In this document: one piece after another, positions 1-9,069 of the stretch | Numbering within the stretch: the first letter of the stretch is position 1 | Layout of the letters: every line of letters begins with the position of its first letter | Source: Tissierella sp. P1 | GTDB lineage: Bacteria; Bacillota; Clostridia; Tissierellales; Tissierellaceae | DNA: 39,501 nucleotides | Assembly (NCBI RefSeq): GCF_002266425.1 | Contig: NZ_NPMN01000032.1 | Location: 1-39,501, forward strand | Direction: 5' to 3' | Position numbers and translations under genes: made by a program | The notes under the pieces: generated by a model | Told to the model about the DNA's origin: nothing | What the model saw: the letters and a program-made list of their open reading frames with translations, nothing else | Database searches by the model: none

Positions 1-8
1 TCTGAGAC

Positions 9-764
9 TTGCATTGTTCACTTCAAGAGGATGATTTATTTACAGTAAGATTTTTCACGACCGTTTGTGAAGTAGATTTATGTGGACATGCTACAATTGC
101 AACATTTTATACTTTAGCAAAAATGGGATATATTACGTCCATTGCTGATGGTGTAAAAACAGTTTATCAAGATACAAAAGCAGGTAAACTGTCTGTTGAT
201 ATAATATTCAAAAATGGTAAAGTAGATAAAATATTTATGGAACAAGCTACTCCTAAGAAAATTGGTTCAATTAGTGATATATCTCCTTTAATTGAATCTA
301 TGGGGATTAATATAAATGAAGTTGGGGTATCAGATGATATAATATATCCAGAAATAATCTCTACGGGTCTCCCAGATATTATATTACCTATAAAGAAAAA
401 GGAAGTATTAGATAAATTAGATGTTGATATGCAAACTTTAGCAAAGATTTCTCAAGATTTAGGTGTAACTGGTGTACATGCATTTCATTTACCAGAAATA
501 AATTCAAGCGTTGTATATACGAGAAATTTTGCTCCTTTAGTAGGGATTGATGAGGAAGCTGCTACAGGAACATCAAATGGTGCTCTAATTTATTTTTTAA
601 AGAAAAACAATTTAATTGAAGAGAATAATATAATATCTTATCAAGGTCAATCTATGAATAGACCTAGTACTATTTACTGTGAAATTATAGAAAAGAATGA
701 GAAGTCAGTGGTTAAAATTGGGGGAAATGCTAAAATAGTCATAAATGGAGTGATCTCCATATGA
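9..764 (+). CDS. PhzF family isomerase/epimerase, 5' truncated by the window edge and apparently frameshifted
   Basis: PhzF-family proteins are cytoplasmic isomerases with a duplicated diaminopimelate-epimerase fold. The reading frame shows the family segment EVDLCGHATIATF near its start and a second conserved block, EEAATGTSNGAL, near residue 178. The usual N-terminal ~45 residues are absent. An in-frame TGA lies at positions 3-5, so the open frame can only begin at the TTG at 9. However, positions 1-18 in another frame read SETCIV, which matches the conserved SETAFV-like segment that should directly precede this part. The gene therefore probably enters from the left and changes frame between about 18 and 35. 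It is either a pseudogene or carries a sequencing indel. The substrate is unknown. Confidence is high for the family and low for the start. Confidence 0.75.
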   Translation: MHCSLQEDDLFTVRFFTTVCEVDLCGHATIATFYTLAKMGYITSIADGVKTVYQDTKAGKLSVDIIFKNGKVDKIFMEQATPKKIGSISDISPLIESMGININEVGVSDDIIYPEIISTGLPDIILPIKKKEVLDKLDVDMQTLAKISQDLGVTGVHAFHLPEINSSVVYTRNFAPLVGIDEEAATGTSNGALIYFLKKNNLIEENNIISYQGQSMNRPSTIYCEIIEKNEKSVVKIGGNAKIVINGVISI

Positions 765-806
765 TATAAAAATCAGCCTATAAATGTTGATTTAGATTAT
801 TGGCTT

Positions 807-845
807 ATGGCTTTTCGATTACATTAAAATTGAAAAGCCATTTGA
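807..845 (+). terminator. Hairpin terminator after the PhzF-like gene
   Basis: A 10-bp stem, ATGGCTTTTC at 807-816 pairing with 832-841, is followed by a T-rich but imperfect tail. It lies 40 bases after the stop codon and could also stop leftward transcription. Confidence 0.5.
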
Positions 846-1005
846 TTTTATAAAAATTCATATCTTAAAACTCCAAAACCTGTTAAACCGAGCATAGGAT
901 AAAAAACATAATTTCATATTTAGACAACTCATTCGTCAGGGATTATATTTTTTAAAATAATACAGGGAAATAAATAATATCTATACGTTTTATCCAAGTA
1001 ATTGG

Positions 1006-1335
1006 TTATTCCAGGGTTTTTTTAAATATCTCTTCTAGTAATTTAATAGGAATTGGTTGATTATGAAAAATTTGCAACATACCTTTAGGAGTTATTTTAT
1101 ATTCAGAAAGTTCTTCTTTATAAAAAGGTACAGCATTTGCTTCAATATTGATATGATCTTTAAATGGTATAATGCGAATAAATCTATCTTCAACATAATA
1201 TGAAGGCAGCTTAGCCCACAATTTTTCATCTATTTTTTTAGATGTACTGCCAAAGATAAGTTCATGTATTGAATAGAATCTTTGAACTGTTTGATTGTCA
1301 AACTTATCTAAATAACTAGATATATCATTATTCAT
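1006..1335 (-). CDS. DUF1801 family protein
   Basis: A 109-residue cytoplasmic protein of the DUF1801 (YdhG-like) family. The typical pattern is visible: an N-terminal helical segment, a central KLPSYYVEDRFIRIIPFKDHINIE strand region (residues about 42-65) and the C-terminal LSEYKITPKGMLQIFHNQPIP motif. Some relatives are called intracellular iron chaperones, but the function is not settled. The ATG start at 1335 is preceded by GAGGG at a good distance. The gene stands alone between two unrelated genes on the other strand. Confidence 0.75.
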   Translation of the reverse strand: MNNDISSYLDKFDNQTVQRFYSIHELIFGSTSKKIDEKLWAKLPSYYVEDRFIRIIPFKDHINIEANAVPFYKEELSEYKITPKGMLQIFHNQPIPIKLLEEIFKKTLE

Positions 1336-1602
1336 TTAAATCCCTCGCTAATTATATAAATTTTATGGATAGCTATTAGTTATGTATATTATCCCAATAA
1401 TGTTAATTGTAGCATATTTTAAGGGAAAATTAAATTCTAAATAAAAAGCTATTGGTATATAGAAATGTTGACAATTTGAATCAACCAAAAAATGGTTGTT
1501 TTTTTATTCAAAAAAGTGGATTATTTATATATAAAATAGGCAATATAAAACAGAGGAATTAGAATAAGCTACAATGTTTGAAGAAAAATTAACAAAATAT
1601 AG
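1336..1602. other. Intergenic region with one orphan hairpin
   Basis: This stretch between a leftward gene and the symporter promoter holds no convincing reading frame. A small terminator-like hairpin (CAACCA at 1482-1487 pairing with 1493-1498, followed by seven T) points rightward although no gene precedes it on that strand. It may end an unannotated small transcript. Confidence 0.3.
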
Positions 1603-1631
1603 TTTACAAAACTATAGAGAAATGATATACT
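1603..1631 (+). promoter_or_regulatory. Sigma-A type promoter for the alanine symporter gene
   Basis: TTTACA at 1603-1608 and TATACT at 1626-1631 are separated by 17 bases, close to the vegetative consensus. They lie about 50 bases upstream of the symporter start codon. Confidence 0.6.
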
Positions 1632-1681
1632 AAGAACTGTGTCATAAAAATTTATTATACTAGAAGAGGAGGAAGGTTTTA

Positions 1682-3028
1682 ATGCAAGAGTTTGTTACCT
1701 TAATAAACGAATTTTTGTGGGAAAAGTTTTTAATTTATGCTTTGTTGTTTATAGGAATTTATTATACTTTTAGACTAGGAGTCCCACAAATCAGTAAAGT
1801 TGGAGCAGGATTTAAGCAGGCTTTTGGAGGAATATTTAAAAAGGACAAAAAAGCTGATGCAGATGGAATGACATCTTTCCAAGCTTTGGCTACTGCAGTA
1901 GCGGCACAGGTAGGTACAGGTAACCTAGCAGGTGTAGCAACAGCTATAGCGGCAGGCGGTCCAGGAGCTATTTTCTGGATGTGGGTATCTGCAATACTAG
2001 GTATGGCTACTAATTTTGGAGAGGCCGTACTTGCGCAAAAATATGCAGATAGATCTGGCGATGAAGTTACAGGAGGTCCAGCTTATTATCTATCAAAAGG
2101 TGTAAAAAGTAAATTTTTGGCAGGATTTTTTGCTGTTACTATAATAATAGCATTAGGATTTGTTGGTAATATGGTTCAATCAAACTCAATAGCAACTGCT
2201 GTTAATGCAGCATTTGGAGTTAATAAGGTTATTATAGGAGTTGCAACTGCAATATTTGTAGCTCTTATACTAATAGGTGGTATGAGTAGAATTGCTAGCT
2301 TTGCAGAGTTAGTAGTACCATTTATGGCTCTACTTTATATCATAGGTAGTTTTGTAATAATATTTAAAAATCCTTCTGCAATAGGGCCAGCATTTAAAAG
2401 TATATTTACAGGTGCATTCACTACTCAGGCAGCAGTAGGTGGAGCTTTAGGGGTTACAATGAAGCAGGCTGTTAGATTTGGTATTGCAAGAGGATTATTC
2501 TCCAATGAGGCTGGTATGGGTTCAACACCACATGCCCATGCAGTTGCAAAGGTAGATCATCCAGCACAGCAAGGTATGGTTGCCATGGTTGGAGTTATAA
2601 TAGATACATTAGTTATATGTACAGTTACAGCATTAATCAACTTAGTTACAGGAGCTAATACTCTAGGCCTTACAGGTATAGAAATGACTCAAAAGGCATT
2701 TCAACTAGGCCTTGGTAGTTTTGGATTAGTATTTATAGCTATTAGTTTATTCTTCTTTGCATTTACTACTATAATAGGATGGTATTTCTTTGGAGAAGCA
2801 AATATCAAATTTTTATTTGGGCCTAAGGCTGTAAATGTTTATAGAATTTTAGTACTTGGCTTTATCATTCTAGGTTCATTTATGAAAGTTGATTTAGTAT
2901 GGGATTTGGCAGATACGTTTAATGGTCTGATGGTTATTCCTAACTTAATAGGTCTTTTAATATTAGCACCACAAGCATCTGCTATATTAAAGGATTATGA
3001 TACTACATTTATAAAGCAACAAAGATAA
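1682..3028 (+). CDS. Sodium:alanine symporter (AGCS family)
   Basis: An integral membrane transporter that takes up alanine or glycine with sodium. The 448 residues contain about ten hydrophobic helices. They carry the family signature region GGPGAIFWMWVSAILGMATN (residues about 91-110) and the block GLFSNEAGMGSTPHAHAVA (about 270-288). Length is normal for the family. The start ATG follows a strong GAGGAGGAAGG ribosome binding site, and a near-consensus promoter lies just upstream. A terminator follows, so the gene is probably monocistronic. The neighbouring cyclodeaminase and adenine deaminase genes fit an organism that ferments amino acids and purines. Whether alanine or glycine is preferred cannot be decided from sequence. 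Confidence 0.92.
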   Translation: MQEFVTLINEFLWEKFLIYALLFIGIYYTFRLGVPQISKVGAGFKQAFGGIFKKDKKADADGMTSFQALATAVAAQVGTGNLAGVATAIAAGGPGAIFWMWVSAILGMATNFGEAVLAQKYADRSGDEVTGGPAYYLSKGVKSKFLAGFFAVTIIIALGFVGNMVQSNSIATAVNAAFGVNKVIIGVATAIFVALILIGGMSRIASFAELVVPFMALLYIIGSFVIIFKNPSAIGPAFKSIFTGAFTTQAAVGGALGVTMKQAVRFGIARGLFSNEAGMGSTPHAHAVAKVDHPAQQGMVAMVGVIIDTLVICTVTALINLVTGANTLGLTGIEMTQKAFQLGLGSFGLVFIAISLFFFAFTTIIGWYFFGEANIKFLFGPKAVNVYRILVLGFIILGSFMKVDLVWDLADTFNGLMVIPNLIGLLILAPQASAILKDYDTTFIKQQR

Positions 3029-3066
3029 GAATAAATAAGATAATTATATAATAAATAAAGATTATG

Positions 3067-3096
3067 AAAAGGGAACAATTGATGTTCCCTTTTTTC
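3067..3096 (+). terminator. Intrinsic terminator of the symporter gene
   Basis: An 8-bp stem (AAGGGAAC at 3069-3076 pairing with 3084-3091), a 7-base loop and a run of T form a textbook rho-independent terminator. Confidence 0.85.
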
Positions 3097-3134
3097 AACA
3101 TTTATAGTAAAATACAACTAGGAGGTGTATGTAA

Positions 3135-3773
3135 ATGTTTATAGACAAAAGCCTAAAGGAATACATAGCTGCTACAGCTAGTGGAGAGCCTACACCAGGA
3201 GGTGGAAGCGTTGCAGCTTTGGTAGGTAGCCTCGGAGGAGCACTTACTAATATGGTTAACAATTTGACAGTTGGTAAAAAAGCGTATGAAGAGCTTTCAG
3301 ATGAGATTAAGTCAGAAATAGCTCAAAATTCAAAAGAAGTTGAAAAACTTGTTGAAGAATTGAGTAGTATTGTAGACGAGGATACAAAAGCCTTTGACAA
3401 GGTAATGGAAGCTTTTAAACTTCCAAAAGAAACTGATGAGGAAAAAGCAGCAAGAACAAAAGCAATACAAGAAGGATATAAGATAGCTTTAGAGGTTCCT
3501 CTAAGATGTGCTGAAAAATGCTTGAGAATATTAGAGCTACAAGAAGTTTTTGCTAATTACGGAAATGTAAATGCTATTACAGATGTTGGGGTAGGTACAT
3601 TATTAGCTTATTCAGGATTAGAAGGAGCCCTGTTTAATGTAACTATTAACCTAGGCAGCATTAAAGATGAAGAATTCAAGAAAGAGATTTCAGCTAAGGT
3701 GAATAATCTTCTAAATGAAGGAAAGAAATTAAAAGAAAAATTATTGGATATAGTATACAAAAGATTAGGATAA
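3135..3773 (+). CDS. Cyclodeaminase/cyclohydrolase family protein (FchA / FTCD C-terminal domain type)
   Basis: The family either removes ammonia from 5-formimino-THF or hydrolyses 5,10-methenyl-THF, feeding one-carbon units into the folate pool. The all-helical protein of 212 residues carries the diagnostic N-terminal motif PTPGGGSVAAL at residues 19-29, and its length is typical of a stand-alone enzyme. The ATG at 3135 lies about 8 bases after AGGAGGTG. Terminators flank it on both sides. Adenine deaminase follows directly. In purine- and glycine-fermenting Clostridia, formimino groups from purine breakdown are processed by exactly this kind of enzyme, so formimino-THF cyclodeaminase is the favoured role. 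This is inference from context; methenyl-THF cyclohydrolase remains possible. Confidence 0.85.
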   Translation: MFIDKSLKEYIAATASGEPTPGGGSVAALVGSLGGALTNMVNNLTVGKKAYEELSDEIKSEIAQNSKEVEKLVEELSSIVDEDTKAFDKVMEAFKLPKETDEEKAARTKAIQEGYKIALEVPLRCAEKCLRILELQEVFANYGNVNAITDVGVGTLLAYSGLEGALFNVTINLGSIKDEEFKKEISAKVNNLLNEGKKLKEKLLDIVYKRLG

Positions 3774-3800
3774 GAGAAGGAAAACCTTCTCTTTTTCTTT
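3773..3800 (+). terminator. Intrinsic terminator of the cyclodeaminase gene
   Basis: AGAGAAGG (3773-3780), an AAAA loop and CCTTCTCT (3785-3792) are followed by a T-rich tail. The stem begins within the stop codon. Confidence 0.85.
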
Positions 3801-3880
3801 ATGTAATAATAAAAATAATGTAGTATAATAGTAGTATAAGTAGAAAAGTCTTCATTATTAAAAGCTTAGGGGGGAACAGA

Positions 3881-5605
3881 ATGTTTAAGGAACAACTTAA
3901 GGATATCATAATTAAGGCTAAGGGTGCTAAAAATTCGGAACTGGTACTTAAAAATGCAAATATAATAAATGTTTTCAGCGGTGAAATAATTAAAGGTGAT
4001 GTAGCTATTGATAATGGAAGGATAGTAGGAATGGGAGAATATAAAGGTGATAATGAAATAGATTTAGAAGGTAAGTATTTGTCTCCTGGATTTATAGATA
4101 GTCATGTTCATATAGAATCATCTATGTCATCTCCTTCTCAATTTGCTAAAGTAATAGTGCCTAGAGGAGTAACTACAATTATAGCTGACCCTCATGAAAT
4201 AGCAAATGTTAAAGGTATAGAAGGGATAAAATATATAATTGAGGATAGTAAAAATGTTCCATTAGATGTTCAAGTAATGTTACCTAGTTGTGTACCTTCT
4301 ACAAATTTTGAAAATGCAGGTGCTATATTAGAAGCTAAAGAGCTAAGAGATTTAATAGATGAAGATAATGTAATTGGATTAGGTGAAATGATGAATTATC
4401 CTGGAGTTATATCTGCAGATGATAATGTATTAGATAAATTAGTTTTGTTTAATGATATGATAATAGACGGTCATGGACCTATGATCAGTAACAAAGATTT
4501 AAATGCATATGTGGCTGCAGGAATAAAAACAGAGCATGAATGCTCTACTATAGAGGAAGTAATAGATCGCATTAGGCTTGGTATGTATGTCCTTCTTAGA
4601 GAAGGCTCGGCAGCAAGAGACTTAAGAAACATAGTCCATGGAGTAAATAAAGATAACTTGAGACGATTTTTGCTTTGTACTGATGATAAGCATCCTGATG
4701 ATTTAATTAATGAAGGTAGTATAGATTTTAATATTAAGCTAGCAATAAAGTCCGGCATTAATCCAGTAGATGCAGTTAGAATGGCTACATTAAATCCATC
4801 GGAATGTTATGGACTAAAAGGTAAGGGAGCCATAGCACCAGGATATATGGCAGATTTAGTAGTAATAGATAATTTAGATGATTTAAATATATTAAAGGTA
4901 TTTAAAAGTGGAAAATTAGTAGCTGAGAACAATAGGGCTTTGTTCGATTCTGCAATATATTTGCCAGAAAATATGACTGAATCTGTAAAGATAAAAGATA
5001 TAATGATAGAAGATATCCAAATTCCTATGAAAACAAATAAGGCCAATATAATAGGTGTAATAGAAGATAGTTTAGTTACCGACAGAGTAGTAAAAAAAGT
5101 AAATATAGTAGATGGATATTTTGATTTTTCTAATGATGATATATTGAAACTTGTAGTAATTGAAAGGCATTTAGCTACAGGTAATATAGGAGTAGGACTT
5201 ATTGAGAATTTTAATTTAAAAAATGGTGCTATAGGTTCAACAGTAGGTCATGATTCACATAATATAATAATCATAGGAGATAATGATGAAGATATTTTAA
5301 TAGCTATTGAAGAAATAAAAAGGATTGGTGGAGGACTCACACTTGTATCTGAAGGAAAAGTATTAAAAAGCTTGCCTCTAGAGATTGGTGGTATAATGAC
5401 ATCTAAACCTATCGAGGAAACAAATTCTACTTTAAAAGAAATGATGAAAATATCCTATGAGGAATTGAAGGTAAATAAAAATATAGATCCTTTCATGACC
5501 TTAGCATTTATGGCTCTACCAGTAATACCCAAATTAAAGCTTACAGATATGGGGTTATTTGATGTGGAAAAATTTGATTTTATTGAAGCTTATAATGAGG
5601 ATTAA
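3881..5605 (+). CDS. ade: Adenine deaminase
   Basis: A metal-dependent amidohydrolase that converts adenine to hypoxanthine and ammonia in purine salvage or catabolism. The 574-residue length is normal for bacterial Ade. Metal-binding residues are visible in GFIDSHVHIESS (H75 and H77). Further family blocks include DPHEIANV, LGEMMN and DGHGP, and the C-terminal adenine-deaminase domain contains IGSTVGHDSHNIIIIG. The start ATG follows a GGGGGG ribosome binding site. A TATAAT-like -10 lies at 3824-3829 without a clear -35. No purine riboswitch is recognisable in the short leader. The aminotransferase gene follows after 34 bases and may be cotranscribed. Confidence 0.95.
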   Translation: MFKEQLKDIIIKAKGAKNSELVLKNANIINVFSGEIIKGDVAIDNGRIVGMGEYKGDNEIDLEGKYLSPGFIDSHVHIESSMSSPSQFAKVIVPRGVTTIIADPHEIANVKGIEGIKYIIEDSKNVPLDVQVMLPSCVPSTNFENAGAILEAKELRDLIDEDNVIGLGEMMNYPGVISADDNVLDKLVLFNDMIIDGHGPMISNKDLNAYVAAGIKTEHECSTIEEVIDRIRLGMYVLLREGSAARDLRNIVHGVNKDNLRRFLLCTDDKHPDDLINEGSIDFNIKLAIKSGINPVDAVRMATLNPSECYGLKGKGAIAPGYMADLVVIDNLDDLNILKVFKSGKLVAENNRALFDSAIYLPENMTESVKIKDIMIEDIQIPMKTNKANIIGVIEDSLVTDRVVKKVNIVDGYFDFSNDDILKLVVIERHLATGNIGVGLIENFNLKNGAIGSTVGHDSHNIIIIGDNDEDILIAIEEIKRIGGGLTLVSEGKVLKSLPLEIGGIMTSKPIEETNSTLKEMMKISYEELKVNKNIDPFMTLAFMALPVIPKLKLTDMGLFDVEKFDFIEAYNED

Positions 5606-5639
5606 TATAAAATGATGATTAGAAAATGGGAGTGATTTT

Positions 5640-6782
5640 ATGGTATATTTCGATAATGCAGCAACATCTTATCCAAAGCCAAAGATAGTCTATGATACTA
5701 TAATGGAAGTTATGATAGACTATGGTGCTAATCCAGGAAGGTCAGGCCATAAAAAAGCATTAAAAGCAAGTAGGGGAATATTTGATACTAGGACTCAAAT
5801 TAGTAAACTCTTTAATATAAAAAATCCTATGGATGTAATATTTACATTTAATTGTACAGAAAGTTTAAATATGGCTATAAAAGGAGCCTTAAAACCAGGT
5901 GATCATGTGATCACTACCTCTATGGAACATAATTCTGTTTTAAGACCTATCACCTTTTTAGGAAAATTAGGGATTACAAATACCATAGTACAGGGAGATT
6001 CTAAGGGGAGAATCAATCCAAAACATATTGAAGAGAGCATAAGACCAGAAACTAAAATGATTGTAACTACTCATATCTCAAATTTGACAGGAAATATAAT
6101 GGATATTGAAACTATTGGAAAGATTGCAAAAAAACATGGAATAATTTATCTAGTAGATGGTGCCCAATCAGCTGGAGTTTATGATATTGATGTTGAAAAG
6201 ATGAATATAGACCTTCTTGCCTTCCCAGGTCATAAAGGATTATTAGGACCCCAAGGTACTGGTGGGCTTTATATTAGAGATGGTATAGAATTAGCTGAAA
6301 TTTTTCAAGGCGGTACAGGTAGTATTTCCCATTCATTGGATCAACCTGATGTAGTTCCAGATAAATTTGAATCTGGTACACCAAATGCTCCTGGTATAAT
6401 AGGACTTGGTGCTGGTATTAAATATATATTTGAAGAAGGTATAGAAAACATTAGAAACAAAGAGGAAAGTCTTACAAAGCATTTTATTGAAGAAGCATCA
6501 AAAATAGATGGAATTAAGCTTTACGGATGTCTAGAACCTGGTTATCACGCACCAGTCGTTGCTTTAAACATAGGAGATGCAGACTCATCTGAAGTAAGTT
6601 ATATTTTAGATGAAGAATATGATATTGCAGTAAGACCAGGACTGCATTGTGCTCCTTTAGCACATAAGACTATAGGAACTTTTGAGCAAGGAGTAGTTAG
6701 ATTTAGCTTTGGATATGAAAATACCCACGAAGAAATAGAATTTGCTATTAAAGCGTTAAGGGAAATAGCCAAGGAAGTATAG
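5640..6782 (+). CDS. Class V aminotransferase, cysteine desulfurase family
   Basis: A PLP-dependent enzyme of the NifS/SufS fold that would release sulfur from cysteine as an enzyme-bound persulfide. The PLP lysine is K199 in FPGHKG, the cofactor-contacting VDGAQSAG block lies at 172-179, and the persulfide-carrying cysteine is probably C337 in RPGLHCAP. It begins with the usual DNAATSYPKP motif. At 380 residues it matches the short stand-alone group of cysteine desulfurase family proteins rather than IscS. No iron-sulfur scaffold genes are adjacent, so its sulfur acceptor is unknown. It lies in a run of same-strand genes with 15-35 base gaps (ade, this gene, DUF4446, lipid kinase), which suggests one operon. 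Confidence 0.88.
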   Translation: MVYFDNAATSYPKPKIVYDTIMEVMIDYGANPGRSGHKKALKASRGIFDTRTQISKLFNIKNPMDVIFTFNCTESLNMAIKGALKPGDHVITTSMEHNSVLRPITFLGKLGITNTIVQGDSKGRINPKHIEESIRPETKMIVTTHISNLTGNIMDIETIGKIAKKHGIIYLVDGAQSAGVYDIDVEKMNIDLLAFPGHKGLLGPQGTGGLYIRDGIELAEIFQGGTGSISHSLDQPDVVPDKFESGTPNAPGIIGLGAGIKYIFEEGIENIRNKEESLTKHFIEEASKIDGIKLYGCLEPGYHAPVVALNIGDADSSEVSYILDEEYDIAVRPGLHCAPLAHKTIGTFEQGVVRFSFGYENTHEEIEFAIKALREIAKEV

Positions 6783-6796
6783 AGAGGAGAAGTTAT

Positions 6797-7315
6797 ATGG
6801 TTCAGCTAAGAGATTTTGTGGCATCGTACAATATAGAGATTATGATAGGACTTATTGCAGCATTACTTGTATTAGTAGTATTATATCTAATAGCTGAGAT
6901 AAGAATATCAAAGATAAAAAAGAAATATAATGAGTTTACTAGAGGTGTAAAGGGTGTAAATGTAGAAGAACTTCTAATAAAAACTGGTGAAGAATTGAAA
7001 GATATTCGTGTAGATATGAATAATATAGAAGAAAACATGAAAAGTATTGAAACAAAGCTAGCCTTTGCTATTCAAAAGGTTGGCTTTGTAAGGTATAATG
7101 CCTTTGGTGATATGGGGTCAGATTTAAGTTTTTCTATTGCATTATTGGACAAGTTCCAAAATGGCTTTGTTCTCACCAGTATTTATGGCAGAGAACATAC
7201 TACTAGCTATGCAAAACCAATTAAGTTTGGCAAATCTATATATCCATTATCTGTAGAGGAAATGCAAGCCATAGATAGAGCAGTAATGGGTGAATATAAT
7301 GAAAAGACTCTTTAA
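6797..7315 (+). CDS. DUF4446 family membrane-anchored protein
   Basis: A 172-residue protein with one N-terminal transmembrane helix (about residues 15-35). A charged helical stretch likely to form a coiled coil follows (about 55-85). The C-terminal domain has the DUF4446 pattern: VGFVRYNAFGDMGSDLSFSI, then TSIYGREHTTSYAKPI. The family is common in Clostridia and has no established function. The start ATG is preceded by GAGGAG. It lies 14 bases after the aminotransferase gene and 17 bases before the lipid kinase gene, so it is probably cotranscribed with both. Confidence 0.8.
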   Translation: MVQLRDFVASYNIEIMIGLIAALLVLVVLYLIAEIRISKIKKKYNEFTRGVKGVNVEELLIKTGEELKDIRVDMNNIEENMKSIETKLAFAIQKVGFVRYNAFGDMGSDLSFSIALLDKFQNGFVLTSIYGREHTTSYAKPIKFGKSIYPLSVEEMQAIDRAVMGEYNEKTL

Positions 7316-7332
7316 TAGGGGGATAATTGCAG

Positions 7333-8220
7333 ATGGGTAAAATTCTTTTTATTATAAATCCTGTTGCTGGTGGAGGAAAGGCTAAGGGACTTATTCCATT
7401 AATTAAGGAGATAATGAATAAGCATAAAAAAGATTATGAAATAAAGTTAACTACAAGACCTAAAGAGGCTATCAATATTGCAGAAGACAGTGTAGAGAAC
7501 TATGAAATAACAGTTGCAGTAGGTGGAGATGGAACTGTAAATGAAGTGGCTAGGGGATTAATTAACACAGGTAAAGGTACCCTAGGTATTGTCCCCGGAG
7601 GTACAGGAAATGATATGGCGAAAAGTTTAGGTATATCAACAGAGCCCGTTGAGGCATTAGAAACTTTATGTAGGGGGCTAAAAAAAGATATAGATATCGG
7701 GTGTGTTAATGATTCTAATTTTTTAAATATAGCTAGCGTTGGGTTTGATGCAGAAGTTGTAATAAATAATCAAAGTATAAAGACGGTAATAAAGAGTGGA
7801 ATATCTTATGCTGTCAGCGTCATATATACATTATTAAGTTTCAAAAAAAAGAAAGTGAAAATAACTATAGACGATAATATTATGGAAGAAAAGATAATAT
7901 TGTTGGCAGTTGGCAATGGGAAATATTATGGTGGTGGAATGAAAATTTTACCTATGGCAAAAGTTGATGATGAATACTTAGATATATGTATAGTTTCGAA
8001 TATTAATAAATTAAAGCTACTATTTTTATTTCCTACTATTTTTAAAGGGAATCATATTAAATATAAGAAGTATGTTAAAATGTATAAGGGAAAAACTATT
8101 AAGGTAGAGACAAGAGATAAAATATATATAAATATAGACGGAGAAATAGCTCCAGATATGAAAGAGATCGTGTTTTCTATGGAAGATAAAAAATTAAATG
8201 TATTATGTGAAGAAAAGTAG
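7333..8220 (+). CDS. Diacylglycerol/lipid kinase, YegS/BmrU family
   Basis: A cytosolic, membrane-associated enzyme expected to phosphorylate diacylglycerol or a related lipid. Diagnostic motifs are INPVAGGGKAKG (residues 8-19), the nucleotide-binding GGDGT (64-68) and PGGTGND (88-94). The 295-residue length is standard. The ATG at 7333 is preferred because AGGGGGAT lies about 8 bases upstream; an in-frame TTG six bases earlier sits too close to it. The stop codon lies inside a hairpin shared with the convergent yyaC gene. DgkB-like phosphatidic acid recycling and a YegS-like role are both possible. Confidence 0.9.
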   Translation: MGKILFIINPVAGGGKAKGLIPLIKEIMNKHKKDYEIKLTTRPKEAINIAEDSVENYEITVAVGGDGTVNEVARGLINTGKGTLGIVPGGTGNDMAKSLGISTEPVEALETLCRGLKKDIDIGCVNDSNFLNIASVGFDAEVVINNQSIKTVIKSGISYAVSVIYTLLSFKKKKVKITIDDNIMEEKIILLAVGNGKYYGGGMKILPMAKVDDEYLDICIVSNINKLKLLFLFPTIFKGNHIKYKKYVKMYKGKTIKVETRDKIYINIDGEIAPDMKEIVFSMEDKKLNVLCEEK

Positions 8221-8237
8221 CCTTCGGCTACTTTTCT
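8211..8237. terminator. Bidirectional terminator holding both stop codons
   Basis: A perfect 12-bp stem (AGAAAAGTAGCC at 8211-8222 pairing with 8226-8237) has a 3-base loop. The TAG stops of the rightward lipid kinase gene and the leftward yyaC gene both lie in its arms. T-rich flanks occur on both strands. Confidence 0.85.
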
Positions 8238-8821
8238 AATATATAACTTTCATCCTTATCACTATATAATCTAGAAAGTGATAAATAAATACTTTTTGAT
8301 ATAATATCAGCCATATTCATTACTAAAGATAATCGAGTATTTTGTAATACCATAAATTCCATCATTCCACCAATATTTACAATTCCAGTAATTGCTATAT
8401 CTCCTACGGCAGGCAATACTTTATTGACACCAGCTCCTGGTCTTAAAGGAGAGTTTTTAATCGATAAATATCCTATACGATCTTGCTTACCGAGAGAAGA
8501 ATCTACAGCAATTATAAAAGGGTTTCTATGGTTTTCATTTATCTTATCAAGATTTTCCTCCAGATTTTGAGCATGAATAGGATATTCTAAAGTACCTATT
8601 AGACTCACATCTTTAAAGTTTTTTATTATTGGGGATAGTTTATGCCCCACTAGGGGACCTAGAGCATCTCCTGTAGATCTATCCGTTCCAATACAAAGTA
8701 TGACTAAGTCTCTGTTTCTTTCATGTTCTTCGGACAAATACTTGAAAACTAGATTTGAAAATCTAGATAAAGCAAAAGGCGAAGATGAGTCTATGTAGTT
8801 ATTTTTTATAAATATGTTCAT
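8228..8821 (-). CDS. yyaC: Spore protease YyaC
   Basis: YyaC is a sporulation protein related to the germination protease GPR and to hydrogenase maturation proteases. The 197-residue protein has the conserved LCIGTDRSTGDALGPLVG block (about residues 44-61), AVDSSLGKQDRIGYLSI (about 105-121) and a glycine-rich PGAGVNKVLPAVGDIAITG segment. The start ATG follows AGGAGGG. It shows that the organism, or its recent ancestor, makes endospores. Its substrate is unproven in any species as far as I know. It is convergent with the lipid kinase gene and has its own leftward transcription unit. Confidence 0.9.
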   Translation of the reverse strand: MNIFIKNNYIDSSSPFALSRFSNLVFKYLSEEHERNRDLVILCIGTDRSTGDALGPLVGHKLSPIIKNFKDVSLIGTLEYPIHAQNLEENLDKINENHRNPFIIAVDSSLGKQDRIGYLSIKNSPLRPGAGVNKVLPAVGDIAITGIVNIGGMMEFMVLQNTRLSLVMNMADIISKSIYLSLSRLYSDKDESYILEK

Positions 8822-9069
8822 TATACCCTCCTATTTCTCTTATTATTTATTTGTATTAAAGATAAAAGGATATTAGAAGTATTACCTTAAAATAAATATA
8901 AATACTTTTACTGATAAGAATAAAAAATATTAAGAAATTTTAATATTTTTAATATGATTTTTATAACATAATAAATGATATAGAAATACGTTGAAATGAC
9001 TAGAATATTAGTAGATGTATAAACTATGGCAAATAGAATATAATAAGACTAATTAGACATGCTAGAGAG
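8822..9069. other. Intergenic region between divergent yyaC and the M23 peptidase gene
   Basis: A very AT-rich divergent spacer with no convincing reading frame. The promoter and WalR-like sites for the rightward gene start at 9070. No clear sporulation sigma-factor promoter for yyaC could be assigned by eye. Confidence 0.4.
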
